A stretch of 14,155 nt of DNA from CAYQTE01 sp964420285 (GTDB lineage: Bacteria; Planctomycetota; Phycisphaerae; Tepidisphaerales; Tepidisphaeraceae), in contig CAYQTE010000095.1 in NCBI GenBank assembly GCA_964420285.1, positions 1 to 14,155 on the forward strand. Reading direction: 5' to 3'. Shown in pieces: positions 6,771 to 14,155 of this stretch. The notes beneath the pieces are model-generated. The model was not told the origin of the DNA, made no database searches, and worked only from the letters and a program-made list of their open reading frames with translations. The first letter of the stretch is position 1; each line of letters begins with the position of its first letter. The position numbers and the translations under genes are program-made.

Positions 6771-8101
6771 TTGAGTTCCCTCTTTAGAATCGGTTCAAAG
6801 CCTCGGCCGCCGTCGCTTCGCATGGCCGTCGCCTGGAAGTCTGGTGACAGCGCGTGCATGATAGCGACGGATGCCACATACGCGATACCCGCGCAGAAGA
6901 ATGGGCCGTTGTAGTTGTGCGTGTAATCCACCCATCGGCCGGTGAATTCCTGGAAGAGGGCAGCGCCCATGTAGCCGCAGAATCCGCCAAGGCCGGAAAC
7001 GGAGGCGACCAGGTTCTTGGGGAAGAGGTCGCTGACGACGGTATAGAGATTGCTGCTGTAACCCTGGTGGCCCGCGACGGCGATGCCGACGATCAGCGCG
7101 GCGGTCCACACGTGATAACAATGCGGCGCGAAGATGATCGGCACCGTGCAGGCCCCGCAAACGAGCATCGCCGTCTTGCGGGCAACATTGACGCTGGCCC
7201 CTCGCCGGATCATCACCGATGAGAGCATTCCGCCGGCGACGGCGCCGATGTTGGCCATCAGGTAGATCAATACGAGCGGCCAGCCAATGTTCTTAAGGTC
7301 CATGTTATATGGCGCCGAAAGAAAAAAGAGCGGAATCCACGTGACAAAGAACCACCAGATGCCGTCGGTGAACATCTTCCCGGCCATAAAGACCCAGGTC
7401 TGCCGGTATTGGATGACGTTGATCCAGGGAAGTTTCGTGGAAGGCTGCGGAGGATCGCTGAGGATCAGCGCCAATTCTTGGCGCGAGACGCGCGGATGTT
7501 CCTCCGGTCGCTTGTAAATCGGCAGCCACACCGCCAGCAGAATCAAGCCCATGGCGCCGGTCCAGAAGAAGGCGGACGGCCAGCCGAAACGCAGTGTCAG
7601 GAACGGCACGACCAGCGGCGTGATGATGGCCGCCATGTTGCAACCCGCGTTGACCCAGCCGAAGGCATAAGAGCGCTGTCGTTGCGGAAACCATTCAGCG
7701 CAGATTTTCGCGGCCGCGGGATAGGCGGGCGATTCGGAAATGCCCAGGCAGGCGCGAAAGATGGCAAAGCTGAGAAATCCGCGCGAGAGCCCTGTGAGCA
7801 TCGCGCAGATGCTCCACAAAAACAGCGAAAGTGCGTACCCGGCGCGGGTTCCGATCCGATCGAGCATGGCCCCCGAAAAGACCTGCCCACAAGCGTAGGC
7901 GATGGCAAATGCGGCCCCGATGGTGCCGTATTGCGCCGGGGTGATCCCGTAGTTCTGCTGGATCGTCCTGGCAACCAGCGCGATGACAAGCCGGTCGACG
8001 TAGTTGATCGTGGTGCCCAAGAAGATGAGAGTCAGGATCACCCAGCGGAAACCGCCGACTGACCGCGACTCGCCGCGAATGGTCAAATCCAAATCAGCCA
8101 C
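6767..8101 (-). CDS. MFS transporter, ACS family (ExuT/hexuronate-like sugar-acid permease)
   Basis: The product is 444 residues, the normal size for a 12-helix MFS permease. A short cytoplasmic N-terminus (1-18) precedes helix 1 at about 19-40, which contains 'INYVDR', characteristic of the anion:cation symporter family. The loop between helices 2 and 3 carries 'DRIGTRAGY', and 'GISESPAYPAAAK' with 'EWFPQRQR' (120-143) is the ACS-type signature in the helix 4 region. A long cytoplasmic loop (about 196-230) divides the two halves. ACS members import hexuronates, aldonates and related organic anions with protons; the substrate here is inferred from the adjoining dehydratases. The start is a GTG with GGAG four bases upstream, 24 bases after the FAH stop. 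Its last codons supply the Shine-Dalgarno site of the cupin gene, with a 4-base ATGA overlap, so translation of the two is probably coupled. Confidence 0.88.
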   Translation of the reverse strand: MADLDLTIRGESRSVGGFRWVILTLIFLGTTINYVDRLVIALVARTIQQNYGITPAQYGTIGAAFAIAYACGQVFSGAMLDRIGTRAGYALSLFLWSICAMLTGLSRGFLSFAIFRACLGISESPAYPAAAKICAEWFPQRQRSYAFGWVNAGCNMAAIITPLVVPFLTLRFGWPSAFFWTGAMGLILLAVWLPIYKRPEEHPRVSRQELALILSDPPQPSTKLPWINVIQYRQTWVFMAGKMFTDGIWWFFVTWIPLFFLSAPYNMDLKNIGWPLVLIYLMANIGAVAGGMLSSVMIRRGASVNVARKTAMLVCGACTVPIIFAPHCYHVWTAALIVGIAVAGHQGYSSNLYTVVSDLFPKNLVASVSGLGGFCGYMGAALFQEFTGRWVDYTHNYNGPFFCAGIAYVASVAIMHALSPDFQATAMRSDGGRGFEPILKRELK

Positions 8102-8125
8102 TCGACTCCAGCCAGGTACGCGCCG

Positions 8126-8953
8126 TCATTCTACCGTGTTCTTCAAGATTCCAATCGAATCGATGCCGATTGTGATTTCATCGCCGCTCTTGAGCGTAAA
8201 CGCGTCGTCCGGCACCACGCCAGTGCCCGTCAGCAGAAGACAGCCGCTGGGAAAGCTCGTCTCGCGATAGAGATACCCGGCCAGGGATTCCAACGACCGC
8301 TTCATGCGCGAAATCTCAGTAGCGCCGGCAAAAATATCCCGGCCGTCGCGAACGATCGTGATCCGAATCTGTGTCGCCGGCGCAAGGGGCGTCTCGCTGA
8401 GCAGGATGCCCGGCCCCAGCGAACAGGCCCCGTCGTACACCTTCGCCTGCGGCAAATAGAGCGGGTTGGCCGCCTCGATGTCGCGGGAACTCATGTCGTT
8501 GCCGATGGTGTAACCGGTGATTCTCCCGTTGGCGGAGATCAAGATCGCAAGTTCGGGCTCCGGCACATTCCACTGCGAATCGCGGCGGATGCGGACTTTT
8601 CCGCCCGGCCCGATGACCCTGTGACCCGCCGATTTGAAGAACAATTCCGGACGCTCGGCGATGTAAACACGATCGTAAAAATCGCCGCCGCCGGCCGATC
8701 GGGATTCTTCGATGCGGGCTTGACGGCTGCGCAAATAGGTGACGCCGGCCGCCCAGACTTCCTGGTTTTGAATCGGCGCCAGCACATCGCGCGGCGCATC
8801 GGTCGCAGCGAATTTCCCGCAATCGATCGACGCGTTGAGAAACGCCATCGCGTCGTCGCGGGACGCCAGCGAATCCCACGAAGTTGCGCCGGCGGAATAG
8901 AATCGGCCATCGCGCTCAACCACGGCGCCACTCTGCGTGCGAAAAAGCTTCAT
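8126..8953 (-). CDS. FAH-family protein, probable 2-keto-3-deoxy-sugar-acid dehydratase
   Basis: The product is 275 residues from the ATG at 8953, which overlaps the YjhG stop as ATGA; an in-frame ATG at 8977 is possible but has no ribosome binding site and would give a 28-base overlap. The fumarylacetoacetate hydrolase fold is shown by 'EVWAAGVTYLRSR' (65-77), the metal ligands Glu132 and Glu134 in 'PEPELA', Asp153 in 'GNDMSSRDIE', the following 'NPLYLPQAKVYDGACSLGP', and 'GCLLLTGTG' near the end. This combination resembles 2-keto-3-deoxy-D-arabinonate dehydratase and bacterial AraD1-type proteins, which turn 2-keto-3-deoxypentonate into 2-oxoglutarate semialdehyde, better than true fumarylacetoacetases. 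Placement directly after an aldonate dehydratase supports it as the next step. Alternative roles in the family are acylpyruvase or oxaloacetate tautomerase/decarboxylase activities. Confidence 0.82.
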   Translation of the reverse strand: MKLFRTQSGAVVERDGRFYSAGATSWDSLASRDDAMAFLNASIDCGKFAATDAPRDVLAPIQNQEVWAAGVTYLRSRQARIEESRSAGGGDFYDRVYIAERPELFFKSAGHRVIGPGGKVRIRRDSQWNVPEPELAILISANGRITGYTIGNDMSSRDIEAANPLYLPQAKVYDGACSLGPGILLSETPLAPATQIRITIVRDGRDIFAGATEISRMKRSLESLAGYLYRETSFPSGCLLLTGTGVVPDDAFTLKSGDEITIGIDSIGILKNTVE

Positions 8954-10929
8954 GGCCTGCCCGCCAATCGCCCGCATATGGATTTGGTGTCAAAGACGCA
9001 GCCGCCCCACGTGCCGCCGCCGACATCTTGCAGCGCCGCCCACAGTCGAGTGTCGTCGGGCAGCGCCGGATGCGCGGCCAGATCCGCTCGCGGCGGGCGC
9101 GTTTCGAGCAGTCGCGCCGCATCGTCCGGCGTGAGTTGTTTGCCGTTGGCGCCGACGAGGTCAACGGTACCCGTCAGGTTCTTCAGGTCAATCACGATGC
9201 CAATGGAATCGCCGTCCATGATCTTCCCGACCGGCCCGCCGGCCAGCGCTTCGGGTCCGACGTGGCCGATGCACGCCCCGGTCGACACGCCCGAAAACCG
9301 CGCATCGGTGATGCACGCCACGCGCTTGCCCCAGGGCAGATGCCGCAGCGCGCTGGTCAGCTCGTAGATTTCCTCCATGCCCGAACCGAGCGGTCCGCAG
9401 CAGATCAGCACGATAACGTCGCCCGGCTTGATGTCACCGTTCTTCACCGCAGCAATCGCCGCCGTCTCGCGCGTGAAGACTCGCGCCGGACCGATGGTCC
9501 GATAGACTCCGTCCTTATCCACGACGGTCGGATCGATCGCCGTGCTCTTGATGACCGAGCCGTGGGGTGCGAGATTGCCTTTGGGAAAAGTTAGCGTGCT
9601 CCGCAGCCCTTTGGCCTGCGCGACATCGGGCGACATGATGACCGTCTGGGGATCGATCCCCTCGGCTTCAAGAACCGCGCGCGTCCGGCGCCGGCGCTCG
9701 CTCCTGGCCCAGGCATCGAGCAGTGTTCCCCACGTTTCACCGGCGGCGGTCAGACAATTCTCGTCGATCAGACTCAGCTCGCGCAGATGCAGCATCACTT
9801 CCGGCACGCCGCCGGCGAGAAACACGCGGATCGTCGGATGACCGATCGGCCCGTTCGGCAGCACGTCGACAAGTCGCGGCGTTTTCCGATTGATGGCGAT
9901 CCAGTCCTCGGCCACGGGCCGAGCCAGGCCGGCCGCATGGGCGATCGCCGGAATGTGCAGCAGCAGATTTGTCGAGCCGCCGAACGCGGCGTGGACCACC
10001 ATCGCGTTGCGGATCGCGCTGTCGGTGAGAATGTCAGAACATTTGATGCCGCGAGCCTCAAACTGAACCAGCGCCTGAGCGGAGCGCACCGCCATATCGA
10101 GCCAGATCGGATGCCCCGACGGCGCCAAGGCCGAGTGAATCAGGCTCAAGCCCAGTGCTTCGCCGACGACTTGCGATGTGGCGGCCGTTCCGAGGAACTG
10201 GCATCCCCCGCCGGCCGTCGCGCAGGTGCGGCACCCCGATTCGGCGGCTTCGTCGAGAGTCACCAGCCCATGCACGTAGCGGGCGCCAATGGATTGGAAT
10301 TTCCCCGCATCCTCGCCCTCCGTCGGCGGCAGCGTGACGCCCCCCGGCACCAGAACCGACGCAAGATCACGCATCGCCGCCAGCGCCATCATCATAGCCG
10401 GCAAACCCTTGTCACAGGTCGCGATGCCCATGACCGCACGGCGGCGCGGCAGCGATCGGATCAGCCTCCGCAGCACGATCGCCGCGTCGTTCCGGTAGGC
10501 CAGGCTGTCCATCATTCCCGGCGTGCCCTGCGTGCGGCCGTCACACGGGTCCGTGCACGCCCCGGCAAAAGGCACGACGTTATGCCGCTTGAATTCCTCC
10601 GCGGCGGCCCGGACCAGCAAACCCACTTCCCAGTGCCCCGTGTGATAGCCCAGGGCGATCGGCTTGCCATCGTCGCCACGCAGTCCGCCGGAGGTGCTCA
10701 GAATCAGGAATTGCTTACCGGCCGTCTGCGCCGGCTCCCATCCCATCCCGGCGTTTTGCGACAGGCCGAAGAGATCGCCACTGGCCCAGTTGCGAAGCAT
10801 TTCGTCCGTGAGCGGGAGTTTGTCGCCCGTCGCGGCCCCCGGCCCAGGCGCGTGCGTCGGAATGTTGTAAAGATCCGGGCGGGCCGATTCCAATAAGTCA
10901 TCCGCAAGCGAATGATCAGCCTTTGACAT
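8950..10929 (-). CDS. yjhG: YjhG/YagF-family sugar-acid (xylonate-type) dehydratase
   Basis: The product is 659 residues, close to the roughly 655 of E. coli YjhG, and collinear with it from 'LPLTDEML' and 'SGDLFG..NAGMGW' through 'DARFSGVSTGACIGHVGPEA' to 'LPDDTRLWA'. It belongs to the IlvD/Edd dehydratases. Iron-sulfur ligands are expected at Cys129 (DPCDGRTQG), Cys172 (ATCDKG) and Cys243 (GGGCQFLGT); Lys173 in the CDK motif is the lysine that binds Mg as a carbamate in this superfamily. E. coli YjhG and YagF dehydrate D-xylonate to 2-keto-3-deoxy-D-xylonate, but members vary, so arabinonate, galactonate or another aldonate remains possible. The ATG at 10929 is preferred over an upstream TTG at 10950 because homology begins just after it and a TATACT -10 element lies between the two. 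It is the first gene of the four-gene unit. No Shine-Dalgarno sequence is visible. Confidence 0.9.
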   Translation of the reverse strand: MSKADHSLADDLLESARPDLYNIPTHAPGPGAATGDKLPLTDEMLRNWASGDLFGLSQNAGMGWEPAQTAGKQFLILSTSGGLRGDDGKPIALGYHTGHWEVGLLVRAAAEEFKRHNVVPFAGACTDPCDGRTQGTPGMMDSLAYRNDAAIVLRRLIRSLPRRRAVMGIATCDKGLPAMMMALAAMRDLASVLVPGGVTLPPTEGEDAGKFQSIGARYVHGLVTLDEAAESGCRTCATAGGGCQFLGTAATSQVVGEALGLSLIHSALAPSGHPIWLDMAVRSAQALVQFEARGIKCSDILTDSAIRNAMVVHAAFGGSTNLLLHIPAIAHAAGLARPVAEDWIAINRKTPRLVDVLPNGPIGHPTIRVFLAGGVPEVMLHLRELSLIDENCLTAAGETWGTLLDAWARSERRRRTRAVLEAEGIDPQTVIMSPDVAQAKGLRSTLTFPKGNLAPHGSVIKSTAIDPTVVDKDGVYRTIGPARVFTRETAAIAAVKNGDIKPGDVIVLICCGPLGSGMEEIYELTSALRHLPWGKRVACITDARFSGVSTGACIGHVGPEALAGGPVGKIMDGDSIGIVIDLKNLTGTVDLVGANGKQLTPDDAARLLETRPPRADLAAHPALPDDTRLWAALQDVGGGTWGGCVFDTKSICGRLAGRP

Positions 10930-10935
10930 GCGGGA

Positions 10936-10941
10936 AGTATA
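10936..10941 (-). promoter_or_regulatory. TATACT -10 element placed for a leaderless dehydratase transcript
   Basis: On the minus strand TATACT (five of six consensus bases) ends six bases before the ATG at 10929. Transcription normally starts about 6-7 bases after the -10 box, which puts the start at or next to the A of the ATG. The bases before the ATG contain no purine-rich ribosome binding site, consistent with a leaderless mRNA. No good -35 hexamer is seen at 16-18 bases, which lowers confidence. Confidence 0.35.
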
Positions 10942-11012
10942 GCGGCACAAGTCTGGCGATGCGCGATGGCGCGACCTGCTGCGGCCAGAGCAAGTCGAAG
11001 AAGAAGGTCACA

Positions 11013-11279
11013 ATGGCGACCGAGGGCGGCCCGGACTTCAAGGGATGCCGTTCGCTGCGCACGACCTTTGCAAGACTCACACCGCGGGGATTTTCCGAGG
11101 AACGCAAGCTCATCATGGGACACACCGGCGACATCACGCTCGACCAATACGTCGAGAAATACGGAATCAATCCCCTGCGCCGACTCATGGATGAAGTCTG
11201 GCTGCGGGCGTTCACCGCGGCCTGGCCGAGGGGTTCGGAAAGACGGGAGGCCGAAATTGCTGCCGCCGAAAGCATATGA
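11013..11279 (+). pseudogene. C-terminal remnant of a tyrosine recombinase/integrase
   Basis: An 88-codon segment from the ATG at 11013 (the frame is open back to a TTG at 10923) carries the end of a tyrosine recombinase catalytic domain: 'CRSLRTTFA', matching the box II 'HxLRHTFA' pattern with Arg at 11058-11060, then 'LIMGHTGDITLDQYV', matching the 'LGHxxxxTTxxYxH' pattern with the probable nucleophile Tyr codon at 11148-11150. The box II His-X-X-Arg histidine position is altered (Cys-Arg-Ser-Leu-Arg). The N-terminal and core-binding domains and the first catalytic Arg are absent; the upstream side is occupied by the dehydratase start and its promoter. The 'IMGH' wording and the tail 'NPLRRLMDEVW' resemble integrases I associate with planctomycetes. 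It is probably a decayed mobile-element relic, but expression as a small protein cannot be excluded. Confidence 0.6.
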
Positions 11280-11427
11280 ATTGGGTAGGCGCGTGTTCCC
11301 GAGGAATCTCGTAACCATTACGCAAGACAAGGCACACTGCCGCTTGACGATTCCTTCAGCCGATTGAAAGATACCTGTTGTGCGCAAAGCCGACACTCGC
11401 TGATTGTTGCCAGGTCGAACTACCTCT
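11280..11427. other. Spacer between the integrase remnant and the SNF2 helicase gene
   Basis: No coding frame is convincing here. It contains a tiny CGTAA-CCA-TTACG hairpin (11310-11322) and a candidate promoter for the helicase gene. Together with the remnant it forms the roughly 500-base interval between the sugar-acid operon and the helicase. Confidence 0.4.
11344..11372 (+). promoter_or_regulatory. Candidate promoter of the SNF2 helicase gene
   Basis: TTGACG (11344-11349) matches five of six -35 positions. The best -10 at 17 bases is AAAGAT (11367-11372), only three of six, preceded by TTG. The -35 is good and the -10 poor, so this is tentative. Confidence 0.22.
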
Positions 11428-14145
11428 ATGGGCATCACACTATCCATTTCCCCGCATTGGCGGCTGTTTGTCGAGACAGCGGTGGAATCGGAAGGTCGTA
11501 TCGATGATGCGACGGCCGAGCGCATTGAACGGGCGTTTGCCGAGGGTCAGGCGCAGGGGTTACTTCACCTGGGGACACGGCAATTGCAGTCGATCCTGTC
11601 GGCGGATTTCTCCTTTGGCCGCGACTTCGCCTGCCGTTACCTGACGCGCCTGTGCCATACACCGGATATCGCCGGCGCGTCGGAACTGCCGCCGATTCCG
11701 GTACCCGCCGCCGAAGAATTGGCAGAGTGGTCCGCGATGGCGCCGCCGATGCGCGGGCTGGAATATCTCAATCCGGATTGTCTGGCGGCGTGGTGGTCGG
11801 ACCTGGACGAACTGGTCCTGCGACTGGTAAAGACCTCCGGCAAGGGGGTGCGGGAATATCTGCGAGAACTCAATCCGCTCTGGCGCACGGTCGGCCGTGT
11901 GACCTTTCACCTGGCGGAGAACAAGCGCGACTCGGAATATCCGTTTGCCTTCCTGGCGACCTACGCCACGAAATTGTCCGCCCAGGGCCGGGTGCAGCAT
12001 TTGCCGCTGGGCCGGGCGCTGGAAGAATACGCCGGCGCCAGGAACCGCTCGGCACTGTTGGCACTGCTGCAACCGATCCAACAGGCCGGCGAGCGCTGCG
12101 CCTGGGTCAAGGAACTGGCCGATGCCGGCGATGTCTATCAGCCGCTGGCCTGGACGCCGAAAGAGGCGCATCGCTTTCTGCAAGACATTCCGCAACTTGA
12201 ACAAGGCGGCCTGATCGTGCATGTGCCGGACTGGTGGAAAGCCACTCGACCGCCCCGGCCGGTGGTCAATGTCACCGTCGGCGATCGCGCCAAATCCAAG
12301 TTGGGTGTCGATGCGATGCTCGCTTTTTCCGTCAATGTTGCGCTCGACGGCCAGCCGCTGGGCGAGGAGGAATTGCAGTCGATCCTCCAATCATCTGGTG
12401 GGCTGGTTTCGCTTCGGGGCAAATGGGTGGAAGTGGATCGCGACAAGCTGGCCGAGGCGCTGAAGCATTGGAAACAGGTCGAGCGCGACGCCCGCGGCGG
12501 TGGGATTTCGTTCTTCCAGGGGATGCGCCTTCTAGCTGGGGCGCAGATCGAAACTGATCCGGCAGCAGCGCAGCCGGATGCGACACGAGAATGGGTCGGT
12601 ATTTCGGCGGGGAAAGACCTTGAAGAAATCCTGCGCCAACTGCGGGAGCCAGAGGTCGTGCGCGACGCTGCGCCGTCAAATCTGCATGGGCAGCTTCGGC
12701 CGTATCAGCAGAGCGGCGTACACTGGCTGCGGTTCCTGGTCCGGCTGGGTCTGGGCGCGTGTCTTGCCGACGACATGGGACTGGGCAAGACCATTCAGGT
12801 CATCGCGTTGCTCCTGCACTTGAAGTCTGATCCGGATACCGCCACGCCCCCCGCCGTGAGTGCCGTCGAACGGCCCAGCCTGCTGGTCGTGCCGGCCTCG
12901 CTCATCGCCAACTGGAAATCCGAACTATCCCGTTTCGGACCCTCGCTGTCTGTCGCCATCGCCCATCCATCCGAGATGAATGGCGATGCCAACGATGCCG
13001 GGGCCGTCGCCAACCGCGATTTGGTCATCACGACCTACTCGATGCTCGGCCGGCTTGAGTGGCTTCGCCAGTGCGATTGGCGCCTGGTCATCCTCGACGA
13101 GGCGCAGGCGATCAAGAATTCCGGTACGCGCCAGACCCGCACGGTAAAGGAACTCCGCGCCGCCGGCCGCATCGCCCTCACCGGCACGCCCGTGGAGAAC
13201 AGGCTCTCCGATCTCTGGTCGCTCTTCGATTTCCTGAATCCCGGCCTGCTCGGCGGCGCCAAGGCCTTTGGCCGTTTCGCCAAGCAACTGGAGGCCGGCG
13301 GGCCTAATCCGTACGGGCCGCTTCGGACACTCGTGCGCCCCTACATTCTGCGGCGGCTCAAGACCGACAAGCGCATCATCACCGACTTGCCGGAAAAGAC
13401 CGAAGTCAACGCCTTCTGCGGACTGAGCAAACGGCAGGCGGCGCTGTACGAGCAATCCGTGCGCGATTTGACCGACGCGATCGCAAACGCCGAGGGTATC
13501 CAGCGACGCGGGATTGTCCTGGCCTTTCTCATGCGGCTCAAGCAAATCTGCAATCACCCATCACAAATGACCGGCGACGGCGGCTATGAACCGCAACACA
13601 GCGGCAAGTTCCAGCGGCTGGCCGAAATCTGTCAGGAATTGTCCCTGCGACAGGAAAAGGCCCTGATCTTCACCCAGTTCCGCGAGATCACCGCCCCGCT
13701 GGCGGATTTTCTCGCCGGCATCTACTCCCGGCCGGGGCTGGTATTGCACGGCCAGACTCCCGTCGGCAAACGCCGCGAACTGGTCGATGCGTTTCAACGC
13801 GACGACGGTCCGCCGTTTTTCATTCTGTCGCTCAAAGCCGGCGGCACCGGTTTGAATCTGACTGCCGCTTCGCAAGTGATTCATTTTGACCGCTGGTGGA
13901 ACCCGGCCGTCGAAAACCAGGCGACCGACCGCGCCTTTCGCATCGGCCAGAAGCGCAATGTGCTGGTTCATAAATTCGTCTGCCGCGGCACGGTCGAGGA
14001 CAAGATCGATGAACTAATCTCGCAAAAATCCGGCCTGTCCCGCGACCTACTCGACGGCGGCGGGGAAGCCCTGCTGACCGAGATGACCAACGACCAGCTT
14101 CTCCGCTTCGTCGCTCTGGACATCAGCAAGGCGACGGAGGAGTAG
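11428..14145 (+). CDS. Stand-alone SNF2-family DNA helicase/ATPase with DUF3670-type N-terminal region
   Basis: The product is 905 residues from the ATG at 11428; a TTG at 11404 would add eight residues and is bounded upstream by a stop. Neither start has a clear Shine-Dalgarno site. The first 415 residues form a family-specific region, including a DUF3670-like stretch at about 262-350 ('GLIVHVPDWW', 'LVSLRGKWVEVD'). The SNF2 ATPase follows: Walker A 'DDMGLGKT' (448-455), 'LVVPASLIANW' (486-496), 'DEAQ' (557-560), 'ALTGTPVENRLSDLWSL' (583-599). The C-terminal helicase lobe has 'KALIFTQF' (744-751), 'SLKAGGTGLNLTAAS' (801-815), and the arginine-finger motif 'QATDRAFRIGQ' (831-841). All ATPase motifs look intact. 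Such enzymes translocate on double-stranded DNA and remodel protein-DNA complexes; the bacterial versions are poorly characterised. In many genomes this type neighbours a SWIM zinc-finger protein, but only ten bases follow the stop here. It has no evident link to the sugar genes. Confidence 0.92.
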   Translation: MGITLSISPHWRLFVETAVESEGRIDDATAERIERAFAEGQAQGLLHLGTRQLQSILSADFSFGRDFACRYLTRLCHTPDIAGASELPPIPVPAAEELAEWSAMAPPMRGLEYLNPDCLAAWWSDLDELVLRLVKTSGKGVREYLRELNPLWRTVGRVTFHLAENKRDSEYPFAFLATYATKLSAQGRVQHLPLGRALEEYAGARNRSALLALLQPIQQAGERCAWVKELADAGDVYQPLAWTPKEAHRFLQDIPQLEQGGLIVHVPDWWKATRPPRPVVNVTVGDRAKSKLGVDAMLAFSVNVALDGQPLGEEELQSILQSSGGLVSLRGKWVEVDRDKLAEALKHWKQVERDARGGGISFFQGMRLLAGAQIETDPAAAQPDATREWVGISAGKDLEEILRQLREPEVVRDAAPSNLHGQLRPYQQSGVHWLRFLVRLGLGACLADDMGLGKTIQVIALLLHLKSDPDTATPPAVSAVERPSLLVVPASLIANWKSELSRFGPSLSVAIAHPSEMNGDANDAGAVANRDLVITTYSMLGRLEWLRQCDWRLVILDEAQAIKNSGTRQTRTVKELRAAGRIALTGTPVENRLSDLWSLFDFLNPGLLGGAKAFGRFAKQLEAGGPNPYGPLRTLVRPYILRRLKTDKRIITDLPEKTEVNAFCGLSKRQAALYEQSVRDLTDAIANAEGIQRRGIVLAFLMRLKQICNHPSQMTGDGGYEPQHSGKFQRLAEICQELSLRQEKALIFTQFREITAPLADFLAGIYSRPGLVLHGQTPVGKRRELVDAFQRDDGPPFFILSLKAGGTGLNLTAASQVIHFDRWWNPAVENQATDRAFRIGQKRNVLVHKFVCRGTVEDKIDELISQKSGLSRDLLDGGGEALLTEMTNDQLLRFVALDISKATEE

Positions 14146-14155
14146 GGATTCGCCA

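Noticed and set aside
9787..10896. Plus-strand frame of 369 codons opposite the dehydratase
   Set aside because: Arg/His/Gln-rich antisense shadow of a strongly recognised gene.
10704..11525. Minus-strand frame running from the helicase start region through the integrase remnant into the dehydratase 5' end
   Set aside because: It crosses three unrelated features, and its sequence shows no motif of its own; it is an antisense or out-of-phase shadow.
12925..13557. Minus-strand frame of 210 codons within the helicase gene
   Set aside because: Antisense to the ATPase motifs; no independent start signal or motif.
1..14155. CRISPR array, tRNA/rRNA gene, insertion sequence with terminal repeats, or riboswitch
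   Set aside because: No regularly spaced direct repeats, no cloverleaf with a CCA-type end, no transposase motif and no recognised aptamer core were seen on reading both strands.

Overview
The window is GC-rich, densely coding bacterial chromosome. The protein styles suggest Planctomycetota or a neighbouring phylum such as Verrucomicrobiota: a GH2 enzyme with a long C-terminal extension, a PL4 lyase with a Gly/Arg-rich insertion, a YjhG-type dehydratase beside an FAH-family enzyme, and an integrase remnant of an 'IMGH' type. The phylum assignment is inference from general resemblance, not from a marker gene.

Layout. (1) Positions 1-77, minus strand: the first 25 codons of a gene that leaves the left edge, preceded by a strong Shine-Dalgarno sequence. 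(2) 269-3133, minus: a secreted glycoside hydrolase family 2 protein. (3) 3134-3780: a long divergent intergenic region with a 12-bp palindrome and GC-rich hairpins. (4) 3781-5706, plus: a secreted PL4-type rhamnogalacturonan lyase-like protein with a GTG start. (5) 5707-5864: a short convergent spacer. (6) 10929 down to 5865, minus: a tight four-gene unit in the order YjhG/YagF-family sugar-acid dehydratase, FAH-family 2-keto-3-deoxy-sugar-acid dehydratase-like protein, ExuT-like MFS transporter, exported bicupin. Two of its three junctions are 4-base ATGA stop/start overlaps. (7) 10930-11427: about 500 bases without an intact gene, holding the C-terminal end of a tyrosine recombinase. (8) 11428-14145, plus: a stand-alone SNF2-family helicase unrelated to the sugar genes.

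How the genes may work together. The GH2 and PL4 proteins carry signal peptides and should act on pectin-like polysaccharide (rhamnogalacturonan I backbone and side chains) outside the cytoplasm. The ExuT-like permease would import sugar acids. YjhG would dehydrate an aldonic acid (xylonate or a related acid) to the 2-keto-3-deoxy acid, and the FAH protein would dehydrate that to a semialdehyde, as in Weimberg-type oxidative pentose routes. The sugar dehydrogenase, lactonase and 2-oxoglutarate semialdehyde dehydrogenase needed to complete such a route are not in the window. The cupin has no assignable role. I see nothing that proves a wholly new system. The most unusual points are the exported bicupin coupled to the sugar-acid operon, the probable leaderless start of the dehydratase, the recombinase remnant beside it, and the RGG-like insertion in the lyase.
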